DNA of 64,000 nucleotides from JALYUM01 sp036688685 (GTDB taxonomy: Bacteria; Pseudomonadota; Gammaproteobacteria; Burkholderiales; Burkholderiaceae_D), in assembly GCF_036688685.1 (NCBI RefSeq), contig NZ_JAQQPS010000014.1:1-64000 (forward strand), given 5' to 3'. The notes beneath the pieces were generated by a model. That model had not been told where the DNA came from. It did no database searches and was given only the letters and a program-made list of their open reading frames with translations. The position numbers and the translations under genes were made by a program. Shown piece after piece: positions 35,893 through 45,843 of this stretch; position 1 is the stretch's first letter, and each line of letters starts with the position of its first letter.

Positions 35893-36543
35893 TCAAGCGC
35901 CAAAAAACAGCTGCTTGACCGGGCAGTTCGGGCGTAGTGCCGACAGGTGGACTGACTTGCGAAATTCATAGTGGGTGCCGACCACACCGGCAAGCATGTC
36001 GACAAACTGCAAGTTCAGGCAGGACTTGCTGTCGCGGTTGAGCGTTTCGAGTTGCGTCACCGCGCCTTCTTCGTACAAGCTCATTTCCAGATAGTGCTGC
36101 AGGCAATTGCCGCTTTCTACCTTGATCGAGCGCGGATCGGGGATCAGGGTGATGCGCGCGTGTTTCTTCATCTCGTCGAGCAGAAGAAGTTTCAGCATGT
36201 AGTTGTAGAGTTTGTTACTGTCCGATCGCAGGTGCGCCGCAACATTTTTCTTGTAGACGACAATTGCTTTGTACAAGATGATCGGATACGTGGTGCGCAA
36301 GTTCGTGGCGTTGCGCACGAAGGTGGACCTGGCAGCTTCCGGCATATCGACCCACTTTTTCTCTTGCCTGTAGTCCCACTTGCCTGAAGTGTAGAGCTGC
36401 TTCACCTTGCGCGTGGGGAGGTGGTCCAGCGTTTCGGGGAGCACCATCGCAGCGATTGTCAGGTAACGGCTGGAACCACCCCGGCCATAGGGCTGGGCGA
36501 ATGACCAGCCCAAGTCGCCGCTCTCATCGACGTAGATCAGCAT
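35893..36543 (-). CDS. DUF3800 domain protein
   Basis: The product begins MLIYVDESGDLGWSF, the diagnostic DUF3800 start with two acidic residues in an RNase H-like fold strand. It ends with LQFVDMLAGVVGTHYEF, matching the conserved 'Q-x-A-D-x-x-A' region. DUF3800 proteins are of unknown function and are often found near mobile or defence genes. ATG 36543 (216 residues) is chosen; an in-frame ATG at 36573 lies directly after the T-run of a terminator-like hairpin, so a transcript starting downstream of that hairpin could not use it with a ribosome site. It is convergent with the MutS-like pseudogene. Confidence 0.75.
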   Translation of the reverse strand: MLIYVDESGDLGWSFAQPYGRGGSSRYLTIAAMVLPETLDHLPTRKVKQLYTSGKWDYRQEKKWVDMPEAARSTFVRNATNLRTTYPIILYKAIVVYKKNVAAHLRSDSNKLYNYMLKLLLLDEMKKHARITLIPDPRSIKVESGNCLQHYLEMSLYEEGAVTQLETLNRDSKSCLNLQFVDMLAGVVGTHYEFRKSVHLSALRPNCPVKQLFFGA

Positions 36544-36577
36544 GACATGATCGACATGACGGGTTCGCTCCATGAAA

Positions 36578-36603
36578 AATGGCTCCGCAAAAGCGGAGCC
36601 ATT
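36578..36603 (-). terminator. Rho-independent terminator-like hairpin
   Basis: GGCTCCGC (36581-36588) and GCGGAGCC (36593-36600) form a perfect stem with loop AAAA, extended by A/T pairs to 36578-36603. Read on the minus strand it is followed by TTTTT. It would stop transcripts coming from the phosphoethanolamine transferase-like gene before the DUF3800 gene. The plus strand has only a weak T-poor tail. Confidence 0.65.
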
Positions 36604-36770
36604 AAAATAGGGTGGCAGCCCCTGAGATCGACGCGTTTACAACGCGCTTACGACGCCTTTTCGGTATCGCGGTTGCCTCAGGATTTACCTGCACAAGGCG
36701 ATTGGAACAAATTTTTGGTCGCCTGTCAATCGAACGAGCGTACTGCTGTGTGACCTTCCAACGTTCACGA

Positions 36771-38543
36771 TTAATGCGGCAAGGTCAGCACCTTCCCCTT
36801 GGCCAGCATCTCGCGGCAATCGCCGGTCGGCGTCGCCGTGTCGTAATTTGTCCACCCATAACTGTCGACATAGCGCGGATGGCGGCGCAGGGCTGGACTG
36901 GCGATGCTCCAGTCCAGGCGTTCGTCGGGATAGCGGATCGCGCCCAAATCGACCATCGTATGAAACATGTTTTCGGTCGACAGGCGTGCCTTGCGATGCG
37001 CCTTTAGTTGCGCCACCTTGTCCGGGTACAGATCCGCGTAGCTATCCGAATACCAGAACAACGCCGGCACGTGGAATTCATACTGCGAATTGTGGCCGTG
37101 GAAGGCGACGCGGCAGCTGCCGTCGTACAAGGTCTGACCATGGTCGGCGACGTAGGCCAGGGCGCTTGGCTGGGTCAGCGTTTTGAGCTGCTTGAGCACC
37201 TGCGCCAAAAACCAGTCGGTGTACAGGATCGCGTTGTCATAGCTGTTGTTCAGCTGGGGCTTGATGTCCAGGTCGGTGTAGACCGGCTTGGCCACGCCAG
37301 TCAGGCTCGGCTTCCATTGGTCGAACTGCTTTGGATAGCGGTGCGCGTAATTCCAGTGGCTGCCCATCGAATGGAGCACCACCAGTTTATACGGCGCCGG
37401 ATCGCGCAAGGCGCGCGCAAGCGGCGCCAACAGCACGTCGTCCAGGTTGGAACGGTCGGAAAAGCCGCCCGGGTTCAGGAATTCGACCACGTTCGCTTCC
37501 CGGGCCAGCACCGAAACGGGGGTGTCGAACTTGCCGAACGAGATCTGGTTCGACAGCCACCAGGTTTTGTAGCCAGCCTCGCGAAACGCCGTCAAGAACG
37601 ATTTCTCGGCAAAGCCGGCTTTGAGACTTTGCGTGGCCGGCTTGCGCGAGACGATCACCGGTACCGACAGGCGCGTGGCCGACACCGCCGTGATCAGGTC
37701 GCGCATGGTGACGATGTTCGGCTCCTGTTCGAGCAGCGGATTGGTCTTGCGCGCGTAACCGTTCAGGCTCCAGCGGTCGTAGCGCGACGATTCGCCCAGC
37801 ACCACGACGATGGTCTGCTCGCGTATTTCACCACCCTTTTCGCCATCCTGCATGGGGGCAGCGAGGCGTGCACCGAAGTTGAAATGCGCACTGCGCTGGG
37901 CCAGTTCGGCCAGGTAGCGCCGCTCCATATAGAAGTCATATCCGCGCGCCGCCAGCCCGAACGGCCACGACGCGGCAAAGGCGTCGGCGTCGAGCGGCAC
38001 CCGCGCCCATTCGGGCAGCGGTGTCGGTTTGCCGGCATCGACCTCGTGGTGCGCCCACCAGCCCGCGCCCAGTGCCCCGATCAATACCGCCAGCGTGACG
38101 AAGCGCGACGGATCGTTCCAGTCCAGCGCGCGGGTTTTAACGGCCGCGGCCCAGCTCCCGCCCCACCAGGCGAGCATCGCGACAATTACCCCGAGCAGCA
38201 GCCAGACCTTGGCGCCGAGGAAGTCGAGTGCTTCGGCCGGGCTGGTCTCGAACAGGATGCCCAGGTGGTGCGTGGAAATGCCCTGGCCGTAGTAGGTATA
38301 CAGATACAGGTTGACTGGCAGGGCAAGAAAGGCGGGCAGCAGCAGCCAGTGAAACCAGGCCGGGCGTTTAAAGACGCTCCACAAGACCAGCCAGCCGATG
38401 AAGGCGATCGCCAGCAGCTGGGCCGGGCGCTCCAGCGGCAAGCCCAGCGCCCACGGCAAAAACGCCATGGCTGACAGCACGGCATAGGTGGCCAGCACGA
38501 ACAGGGGCAGGGGGCGCAGCAGGGGGGATGGCAAGAAACGCAT
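36771..38543 (-). CDS. Phosphoethanolamine transferase-like sulfatase-fold enzyme
   Basis: The 590-residue product has five N-terminal membrane segments (residues 10-150) and a periplasmic sulfatase-fold domain, as in EptA/EptB/CptA enzymes that decorate lipid A or core sugars with phosphoethanolamine. Conserved blocks are VVLGESSRYDRWSLNGYARKTNP (named here by its start VVLGESSR, the metal-site glutamate), SATRLSVPVIVS with the likely nucleophile threonine, HSMGSHWNYAHRYP, and YVADHGQTLYDG with metal-binding D and H. The acceptor cannot be told. No PmrAB-like regulators are adjacent. Confidence 0.85.
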   Translation of the reverse strand: MRFLPSPLLRPLPLFVLATYAVLSAMAFLPWALGLPLERPAQLLAIAFIGWLVLWSVFKRPAWFHWLLLPAFLALPVNLYLYTYYGQGISTHHLGILFETSPAEALDFLGAKVWLLLGVIVAMLAWWGGSWAAAVKTRALDWNDPSRFVTLAVLIGALGAGWWAHHEVDAGKPTPLPEWARVPLDADAFAASWPFGLAARGYDFYMERRYLAELAQRSAHFNFGARLAAPMQDGEKGGEIREQTIVVVLGESSRYDRWSLNGYARKTNPLLEQEPNIVTMRDLITAVSATRLSVPVIVSRKPATQSLKAGFAEKSFLTAFREAGYKTWWLSNQISFGKFDTPVSVLAREANVVEFLNPGGFSDRSNLDDVLLAPLARALRDPAPYKLVVLHSMGSHWNYAHRYPKQFDQWKPSLTGVAKPVYTDLDIKPQLNNSYDNAILYTDWFLAQVLKQLKTLTQPSALAYVADHGQTLYDGSCRVAFHGHNSQYEFHVPALFWYSDSYADLYPDKVAQLKAHRKARLSTENMFHTMVDLGAIRYPDERLDWSIASPALRRHPRYVDSYGWTNYDTATPTGDCREMLAKGKVLTLPH

Positions 38544-38918
38544 GGCACAGGCGGAGACGAAGCGAAGTGCGCATTATCGCGATGTTTCGCACGCAACAGG
38601 CTCACTATTTGCACAGTCAAGCGATGAGGCGTACACTGATTGTCTCAGCAGGGCAACGTTGGAAGTCTCTAAAATGTGTGCATCTGCTGGTAAATAAGCA
38701 AATTCGTCGGTAAACTTCCTGCTTGCAGGTTGACCGATGTCCATATCGCGTTTATACTCGCGAGTTCTCGAATTTATTCTGCCCCATCGCATTTTTCTTC
38801 GCAGCCGCTCCTTCGGTGAGTGGCTATCGTCGCCGGCTTTGTGGCCAGTTCGGGAAAAAGGTTTCAGTCCCCGGTTAAACCCGGGTCATCAACGTAGCAT
38901 TTTGTTGGATTTAGAACG
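38544..38918. other. Intergenic region and rpsL leader
   Basis: This 375-base region separates the transferase gene (minus) from rpsL (plus). It holds the rpsL promoter at 38730-38758 and a leader of about 150 bases that includes a small hairpin, CCCGG...CCGGG, near 38871-38886. I see no gene or RNA of known class in the rest. Confidence 0.5.
38730..38758 (+). promoter_or_regulatory. Sigma-70 promoter of the str operon
   Basis: TTGACC (38730-38735) and TATACT (38753-38758) are separated by 17 bases. This is the strongest sigma-70 box pair noticed in the window and fits a highly expressed ribosomal operon. Transcription would start near 38765. Confidence 0.75.
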
Positions 38919-39302
38919 ATGCCAACCATCAATCAATTGATTCGCAAACCACGCGTCGCTGCGATCGTGAAGAGCAAATCGCCGGCGCTGGAAAACAGCC
39001 CGCAAAAGCGCGGTGTCTGCACCCGTGTGTACACGACGACTCCAAAGAAGCCAAACTCGGCTCTGCGTAAAGTCGCCAAAGTGCGTCTGACCAACGGTTT
39101 CGAAGTTATTTCGTACATCGGCGGTGAAGGCCACAACCTGCAAGAACACAGTGTCGTGCTGCTGCGCGGCGGTCGTGTTAAAGACTTGCCAGGTGTTCGT
39201 TACCACATGGTTCGCGGTGCACTGGATACCCAGGGCGTTAAAGACCGTAAGCAGTCGCGTTCGAAATACGGTACCAAGCGCGCCAAACCAGGCAAGAAGT
39301 AA
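38919..39302 (+). CDS. rpsL: 30S ribosomal protein S12
   Basis: The 127-residue product (124 in E. coli) is the S12 protein of the decoding centre. The conserved loops are VYTTTPKKPNSALRK and GGRVKDLPGVRYH. The lysines where streptomycin-resistance mutations arise (second K of PKKPN, and K of RVKDL) are wild-type. It is the first gene of the str cluster, after a strong promoter. Codon choice (CGT arginine, CCA proline) differs from neighbouring ordinary genes, as expected for high expression. Confidence 0.98.
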   Translation: MPTINQLIRKPRVAAIVKSKSPALENSPQKRGVCTRVYTTTPKKPNSALRKVAKVRLTNGFEVISYIGGEGHNLQEHSVVLLRGGRVKDLPGVRYHMVRGALDTQGVKDRKQSRSKYGTKRAKPGKK

Positions 39303-39321
39303 GCTCACGCTTCTTTTTTGC
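39292..39321 (+). terminator. Weak attenuator-like stem after rpsL
   Basis: GCAAGAAG at the end of rpsL can pair with CTTCTTTTTTGC at 39310-39321, giving a stem that ends in a run of six T. It overlaps the rpsL stop codon. In E. coli the rpsL-rpsG gap is where S7 represses translation; whether this stem plays a like role or partly terminates transcription is unknown. Confidence 0.3.
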
Positions 39322-39425
39322 AATTAACTAATGAGTTGAACCGGTTGTAAAACCGAGTAAGTGAAGGGCCATGATGGCCGTTCGCGAGTGCGCCAGTCGC
39401 GCTCAACTGAAGACAGGAGAATGAA

Positions 39426-39896
39426 ATGCCACGTCGTCGCGAAGTCCCCAAACGGGAAATCTTGCCAGATCCAAAGTTCGGTAACACTGATGTTGCCAAG
39501 TTCGTTAACGTGCTGATGCTGTCGGGTAAAAAATCCGTTGCAGAAAACATCATCTACGGCGCCTTCGAGCACATCAAGCAGAAGTCGGGCAAAGATCCGT
39601 TGGAAGTGTTCGCTACCGCGATCAACAACGCCAAGCCTATGGTTGAAGTAAAATCGCGTCGCGTCGGCGGCGCCAACTATCAGGTGCCAGTCGAAGTGCG
39701 TCCAGTGCGTCGTATGGCTCTGTCCATGCGCTGGCTGCGTGAAGCTGCCAACAAGCGCAGCGAAAAGTCGATGCCACAGCGCCTTGGTGGCGAACTGATG
39801 GAAGCGGCTGAAATGCGTGGCGGCGCCATGAAGCGTCGTGACGAAGTTCACCGCATGGCAGAAGCGAACAAGGCGTTCTCGCACTTCCGCTTCTAA
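39426..39896 (+). CDS. rpsG: 30S ribosomal protein S7
   Basis: The 156-residue product begins MPRRREVPKREILPDPKFG and ends HRMAEANKAFSHFRF, full-length S7. It nucleates assembly of the 30S head and contacts tRNA at the E site. In E. coli S7 is the translational repressor of its operon; the 123-base gap before this gene is long enough for a similar control element. ATG 39426 follows an AGGAG site. Confidence 0.98.
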   Translation: MPRRREVPKREILPDPKFGNTDVAKFVNVLMLSGKKSVAENIIYGAFEHIKQKSGKDPLEVFATAINNAKPMVEVKSRRVGGANYQVPVEVRPVRRMALSMRWLREAANKRSEKSMPQRLGGELMEAAEMRGGAMKRRDEVHRMAEANKAFSHFRF

Positions 39897-40011
39897 ATAA
39901 TCGGCCAAGTCCTGAAAGGGGTGCGGCCAAGGTATCTGTTGTTCGAGGCCGGGCTCATTTTGCAAAACAAATGGGGCTCGGTTTTGTCCATTCAAAGATT
40001 TAGGAATAATT

Positions 40012-42117
40012 ATGGCACGCAAGACCCCCATTGAGCGCTACCGCAATATCGGTATCTCGGCTCACATCGACGCTGGTAAAACCACGACGACCGAGCGCGT
40101 CCTGTTCTACACGGGCGTGAACCACAAGATCGGCGAAGTGCATGATGGCGCGGCCACCATGGACTGGATGGAGCAGGAGCAGGAACGCGGTATCACGATT
40201 ACCTCGGCTGCAACGACTTGCTTCTGGAAAGGGATGGCTAACAATTTCCCTGAGCACCACATCAACATCATCGACACCCCGGGCCACGTTGACTTCACCA
40301 TTGAAGTTGAACGCTCGATGCGCGTGCTCGACGGCGCCTGCATGGTTTACTGCGCAGTCGGCGGCGTGCAGCCACAGTCGGAAACCGTATGGCGTCAGGC
40401 CAACAAGTACAAAGTGCCACGTCTGGCCTTCGTGAACAAGATGGACCGTACCGGCGCCAACTTCTTCAAGGTCTACGAGCAGATGCGTGCGCGCCTGAAG
40501 GCAAACCCGATTCCCCTGCAGATTCCTATCGGCGCGGAAGAGAACTTCCTGGGCGTGGTCGATCTGGTCAAGATGAAAGCCGTGTACTGGGACGATGCGT
40601 CGCAGGGCATGAAATTCGACTACCGCGAAATCCCTGCAGAGCTGGCTGAGCAAGCCGCCGAGTGGCGCGAGAAAATGGTCGAAGCCGCTGCTGAAGCGAC
40701 CGAAGAGCTGATGAACAAGTACTTGGAAGAAGGCGATCTGACGGAAGAAGAGATCAAGAAAGCCTTGCGTCAGCGTACTTTGGCATCGGAAATCGTGCCG
40801 ATGATGTGCGGTACCGCCTTCAAAAACAAGGGCGTACAAGCCATGCTGGACGGCGTGATTGAATACCTGCCGTCGCCAGTCGACATCAAGCCAGTTCAAG
40901 GCATGGATGAAGACGACCAGCCGGTCACGCGTAAAGCCGACGACAACGAGAAATTCGCTGCGCTGGCATTCAAGATCATGACCGACCCATTCGTGGGCCA
41001 GCTGATCTTCTTCCGCGTGTATTCGGGCACGATCAAGTCGGGCGACACTGTCTACAATCCGATCAAGAACAAGAAAGAACGTCTTGGCCGTATTCTGCAG
41101 ATGCACGCTAACCAGCGCGAAGAAATCAAGGAAGTGCACGCTGGCGATATCGCCGCTGCAGTGGGCCTGAAAGACGCGACCACGGGCGAAACCCTGTGCG
41201 ATCCATCGTCGATCATCACCCTGGAAAAAATGGTATTCCCTGAGCCGGTGATTCAGCAGGCAGTTGAGCCGAAAACCAAGGCTGACCAGGAAAAAATGGG
41301 CCTGGCGCTGAACCGCCTGGCACAGGAAGATCCTTCGTTCCGCGTGAAAACCGATGAAGAATCGGGCCAGACCATCATCGGTGGTATGGGCGAGCTGCAC
41401 CTGGAAATTATCGTTGACCGCATGAAGCGCGAATTCGGCGTGGAAGCCACCGTGGGTAAACCACAGGTTGCTTATCGCGAAACGATTCGCAAAGTGTGCG
41501 AAGAGTCCGAAGGTAAATTCGTCAAGCAGTCGGGTGGTCGTGGTCAGTACGGTCACGTGGTTCTGAAGATCGAGCCGCAAGAGCCGGGCAAGGGCTTCGA
41601 ATTCGTTGACGCCATCAAAGGCGGTACGGTTCCACGCGAATACATCCCTGCAGTTGAAAAGGGTGTGCGCGGTACCTTGAACAGCGGTGTGATGGCTGGT
41701 TACCCAGTCGTCGACGTCAAAGTCACGCTGTTCTTCGGTTCGTACCACGATGTTGACTCGAACGAAAACGCGTTCCAGATGGCCGCTTCGATGGCTTTCA
41801 AAGATGGTTGCCGCAAAGCATCGCCAGTCATCCTCGAGCCAATGATGGCCGTGGAAGTGGAAACGCCGGAAGACTACGCCGGTACCGTGATGGGCGACTT
41901 GTCGTCCCGCCGCGGTATGGTGCAGGGCATGGACGAAATCCCAGGCGGCGGTGGCAAGATCATCAAAGCTGAAGTGCCTCTGTCGGAAATGTTCGGTTAC
42001 TCGACCTCGCTGCGTTCCGCAACGCAAGGCCGTGCGACCTACACGATGGAATTCAAGCACTATTCGGAAGCGCCTAAGCACGTGACCGACGCGATCATCA
42101 CTGCAAAAGCCAAGTAA
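40012..42117 (+). CDS. fusA: Translation elongation factor G
   Basis: The 701-residue GTPase drives translocation on the ribosome. Motifs: AHIDAGKTTTTERVLFYTG (G1, near 17), RGITI (G2), DTPGHVDF (G3), NKMDRTGANF (G4), then domains II-V ending AKAK. All GTPase motifs are intact and length is standard (704 in E. coli). A 115-base gap precedes it. It is the third gene of the str cluster. Confidence 0.98.
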   Translation: MARKTPIERYRNIGISAHIDAGKTTTTERVLFYTGVNHKIGEVHDGAATMDWMEQEQERGITITSAATTCFWKGMANNFPEHHINIIDTPGHVDFTIEVERSMRVLDGACMVYCAVGGVQPQSETVWRQANKYKVPRLAFVNKMDRTGANFFKVYEQMRARLKANPIPLQIPIGAEENFLGVVDLVKMKAVYWDDASQGMKFDYREIPAELAEQAAEWREKMVEAAAEATEELMNKYLEEGDLTEEEIKKALRQRTLASEIVPMMCGTAFKNKGVQAMLDGVIEYLPSPVDIKPVQGMDEDDQPVTRKADDNEKFAALAFKIMTDPFVGQLIFFRVYSGTIKSGDTVYNPIKNKKERLGRILQMHANQREEIKEVHAGDIAAAVGLKDATTGETLCDPSSIITLEKMVFPEPVIQQAVEPKTKADQEKMGLALNRLAQEDPSFRVKTDEESGQTIIGGMGELHLEIIVDRMKREFGVEATVGKPQVAYRETIRKVCEESEGKFVKQSGGRGQYGHVVLKIEPQEPGKGFEFVDAIKGGTVPREYIPAVEKGVRGTLNSGVMAGYPVVDVKVTLFFGSYHDVDSNENAFQMAASMAFKDGCRKASPVILEPMMAVEVETPEDYAGTVMGDLSSRRGMVQGMDEIPGGGGKIIKAEVPLSEMFGYSTSLRSATQGRATYTMEFKHYSEAPKHVTDAIITAKAK

Positions 42118-42127
42118 TTTAAATTCG

Positions 42128-42148
42128 GATCGGGGCTGGTCCCCGATC
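42128..42148 (+). other. Intercistronic hairpin between fusA and tuf
   Basis: GATCGGGG (42128-42135) and CCCCGATC (42141-42148) form a perfect eight-pair stem with loop CTGGT. No T-run follows, so it is more likely an RNA processing or stability element, or a partial stop, than a full terminator. Confidence 0.5.
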
Positions 42149-42179
42149 TGCATCACATAGCAATTAAAGGAAGAGCAAA

Positions 42180-43379
<1,200 letters not shown>

Positions 43380-43431
43380 TTACCAAGGGCTGGTCCGCCA
43401 GCCTCAGGTAGTTCTGCTCTAGCAAAAAAGC

Positions 43432-43451
43432 TGGGGACCTGCGGGTCCCCA
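43432..43451 (+). other. Hairpin in the tuf-rpsJ gap
   Basis: TGGGGACC (43432-43439) pairs with GGTCCCCA (43444-43451) around loop TGCG. A smaller stem GGCTGG/CCAGCC lies at 43388-43403 just after tuf. No T-run follows either. A TACAAT hexamer at 43468 downstream could be the -10 of a weak rpsJ promoter, but I see no good -35. Confidence 0.4.
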
Positions 43452-43531
43452 ACTTGCAATTCCATAGTACAATCTCGATCCCCATATATTGCCGTGTGAA
43501 ATTGCGCGGTTCGTTCTTTAGAGGAAATACC

Positions 43532-43843
43532 ATGTCTAACCAGAAAATCCGCATCCGCCTGAAGGCGTTCGATTACAAACTGATCGACCAGTCCGCACTG
43601 GAAATCGTTGACACCGCGAAGCGCACCGGCGCCGTTGTCAAGGGCCCAGTACCACTGCCAACGCGCATTCAGCGTTTTGACGTCCTGCGTTCCCCGCACG
43701 TCAACAAAACCTCGCGCGACCAGTTCGAGATCCGCACCCACCAGCGCCTGATGGACATTGTCGACCCAACCGACAAAACCGTTGACGCACTGATGAAGCT
43801 GGACCTGCCAGCTGGCGTTGACGTCGAAATCAAGCTGCAATAA
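43532..43843 (+). CDS. rpsJ: 30S ribosomal protein S10
   Basis: The 103-residue product begins MSNQKIRIRLKAFDYKLIDQ and has the LPTRIQRFDVLRSPHVNKTSR loop. S10 sits in the 30S head and doubles as NusE in transcription antitermination. ATG 43532 follows GAGGAA. Normally rpsJ is the first gene of the S10 operon and is followed directly by rplC; here a strong hairpin follows and rplC lies 11.1 kb away. S10 is therefore transcriptionally grouped with tuf. Confidence 0.98.
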   Translation: MSNQKIRIRLKAFDYKLIDQSALEIVDTAKRTGAVVKGPVPLPTRIQRFDVLRSPHVNKTSRDQFEIRTHQRLMDIVDPTDKTVDALMKLDLPAGVDVEIKLQ

Positions 43844-43876
43844 ATATCAACCGGCGGAGAACTCTCCGCTGTTGAG

Positions 43877-43912
43877 TCACGGGCGGTACCGATCAATCGG
43901 TCCCGCCCGTGA
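43877..43912. terminator. Large hairpin after rpsJ
   Basis: TCACGGGCGG (43877-43886) pairs with CCGCCCGTGA (43903-43912), and ACCGAT pairs with ATCGGT inside it: 16 pairs with one mismatch and a two-base loop. A shorter stem GCGGAG/CTCCGC lies at 43854-43869. It sits between convergent rpsJ and the FAD oxidoreductase gene. The T-run is poor, so its terminator role is inferred from position. Confidence 0.6.
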
Positions 43913-43917
43913 TGCGT

Positions 43918-45711
43918 TTACGTGCGTGTAAATCCGTCGTCGATCCAGTGCTCGCTGCCGACGCCGTGATGCACGAAAAACAGCCCGTCCGGATCATACT
44001 GTTGCTTGGCGCGCGCCAGCCGCGCGTAATTGCTGCCCCAGAACGCTTGCTGCCAATTCTTCAGGAAATAATCGCTTTCGGAAACATACGAGCCTGGGCT
44101 GGGCACGACCTGTCGGAGTGCGTCCGTGGCCCGTGCGATGGCTGCGGCGCGCTGCTGCATTTTATCGGCGCGCTCAGCCTGGCCTGGCATACCGGAGAAC
44201 TGCGCTCTGCTGCCACCGGCAATGATCGCCAGCGCGAATGCATCGAGCACCGCCGGGTTCATCGCCGTGTCGCGTGCGGCGTCGATCTCGGGCTGCGCCG
44301 CGCCAGCCAATCCTTTGTTGAAATGCAAACCGACCGTCCAGTGACGCGTGCTTTCGAACAAAGCGTCGACCAGCGCGGCTTGCCTGTCGTCGGCCAGCAG
44401 TGTTGCGGGCAGCCAGGTGGAGTGGTAGCCGTGGACAAACCAGCCTGTATCGGTGACGTCGCCCGCCCACGAGAAATGATGCGGCGGCGCGTCGGCGCGT
44501 GGGTCGGCGCTGATCACGGCGGGCGCGTATTTTTTGAAAAACGCGGCGCTCCAGGTGTAGCGCGCCGGCATCGGCTGGGCGCTGAATGGCTTGGCGACGG
44601 TGTACTCCGGCTGCGTGTTCAGCCACGCAAGAAACGGTTCCCACGTCTGCTGTACCTGCTCTTTGTTCAGCCCCTGGAACACCATCGACACCTTCATCGT
44701 GTTGTCCGCATCAAAGCCGATTTGTTCGCCCCAATGCGGGTTGGCCAGCGCGGTGGCATAGAACGCCATCACCTTTGCGATCAGCGCCTTGAATGCCATG
44801 TCGGTCGCCGCTTGCACCTGCAAGCTTGCGCTTCCGATTGTTTCCGGCAAGTCGCGTGTGCGCAGTGTCAGCCGTGTGACGACGCCCATGCTGCCACCAC
44901 CGCCGCCCTTCAGTGCCCAGAACAATTCCGGATTGGTGCACGCATTCGCAATGCAGACACTGCCGTCAGCGGTGACCACTTCCGCCTCGATCAGCCCGGC
45001 CGCTGCGGTGCCGTAGGCTTTCGAAAAGGAGCCGAAGCCGCCGCTCTGGACGAGGCCGGCCACGCCGACGGTGGTGCAGCCGCCGCCCTGCACATAGCGC
45101 CCCGCGCGCGTCGTGACGGCGTCATACGCATCGATCCACATCGCGCCGGCACCGATGCTCACCGCCGCTTGCGCCGTCTTGCAGCCCTGGGCAACAAACG
45201 CGTCGTGCAGCTGGATATCTTTCATCTGGCGCGTCCACACCAGCAGCGCGTCGGGCGCATTCGACGTGCCCTGGTAACTGTGGCCGCCGCCTTTGACGAC
45301 CAGGCGCAGATTGTGGGTGCGTGCAAAATTGACAGCAGCGACGACATCCGCCGTGCTGCTGGCGGCCACGGCGTACGCGCTCGGCTGAGAAGTCCAGGCG
45401 CCGGCCCAGCCGCTGGTTTGCGTGAGGGCGGGCTGGTCGCCCACGGCAAACGGATTCTTCAGCGCGGCCAGGGCCTCGCTGCATGCAGGTGAGTCGGGCG
45501 CGGGTGCGCAGGCGGCAAAGGGCGCCGCGAGGTGCTGCAGGCGCCCACCCACGGCGCGCTTGAGTTGATCCCATGCCGCGCTCGACGGCCAGCCGGGCTG
45601 GCCCGGGCGAACGCGCGTGCGTGCACGGCGCGCGGCGCGGGCAAAGCTGGCGGGGTGTGCCAGCGAGATGATGGATAAACCTGCCGCCTTCAAAACAAAT
45701 CGTCTTTGCAC
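43918..45711 (-). CDS. Tat-type exported FAD-binding oxidoreductase
   Basis: The 597-residue product has the VAO/BBE-type FAD-binding fold: AVNFARTHNLRLVVKGGGHSY with the conserved GGGHS motif, VQGGGCTTVGVAGLVQSGGFG, and a berberine-bridge-type C-terminal FAD segment (NYARLARAKQQYDPDGLFFV). GTG 45711 is chosen since AGGAGC lies seven bases before it and the resulting N-terminus, VQRRFVLKAAG, is a Tat-like signal with twin arginine. Enzymes of this class oxidise sugars, alkaloids or phenolics with oxygen. The substrate is unknown. It is the rightward-facing edge of the DNA inserted into the ribosomal cluster. Confidence 0.82.
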   Translation of the reverse strand: MQRRFVLKAAGLSIISLAHPASFARAARRARTRVRPGQPGWPSSAAWDQLKRAVGGRLQHLAAPFAACAPAPDSPACSEALAALKNPFAVGDQPALTQTSGWAGAWTSQPSAYAVAASSTADVVAAVNFARTHNLRLVVKGGGHSYQGTSNAPDALLVWTRQMKDIQLHDAFVAQGCKTAQAAVSIGAGAMWIDAYDAVTTRAGRYVQGGGCTTVGVAGLVQSGGFGSFSKAYGTAAAGLIEAEVVTADGSVCIANACTNPELFWALKGGGGGSMGVVTRLTLRTRDLPETIGSASLQVQAATDMAFKALIAKVMAFYATALANPHWGEQIGFDADNTMKVSMVFQGLNKEQVQQTWEPFLAWLNTQPEYTVAKPFSAQPMPARYTWSAAFFKKYAPAVISADPRADAPPHHFSWAGDVTDTGWFVHGYHSTWLPATLLADDRQAALVDALFESTRHWTVGLHFNKGLAGAAQPEIDAARDTAMNPAVLDAFALAIIAGGSRAQFSGMPGQAERADKMQQRAAAIARATDALRQVVPSPGSYVSESDYFLKNWQQAFWGSNYARLARAKQQYDPDGLFFVHHGVGSEHWIDDGFTRT

Positions 45712-45752
45712 CCGACTGCTCCTGATATTTTTACATGATTGGAACACCAAAT

Positions 45753-45805
45753 CACTTTGCCAAAGTGCTTACTGATCGTCTATTCTTGCATATTAGAAAT
45801 GCAAG
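45753..45805. promoter_or_regulatory. Divergent promoter region with two palindromes
   Basis: CACTTTG-C-CAAAGTG (45753-45767) is a perfect palindrome, and CTTGCAT (45785-45791) and ATGCAAG (45799-45805) are inverted repeats seven bases apart. A plus-strand promoter, TTGCCA (45757-45762), 18 bases, TATTCT (45781-45786), places its -35 inside the first palindrome and its start point inside the second. This suggests a repressor-controlled promoter for the DUF2784 gene, and perhaps for the divergent oxidoreductase gene. Confidence 0.5.
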
Positions 45806-45843
45806 TCGCGAGATTATTTCGATATCATCGATTGGATATATGC

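Noticed and set aside
43454..43473. TTGCAA and TACAAT as a promoter for rpsJ
   Set aside because: The two hexamers are only eight bases apart, too close for sigma-70; at most TACAAT is an isolated -10.
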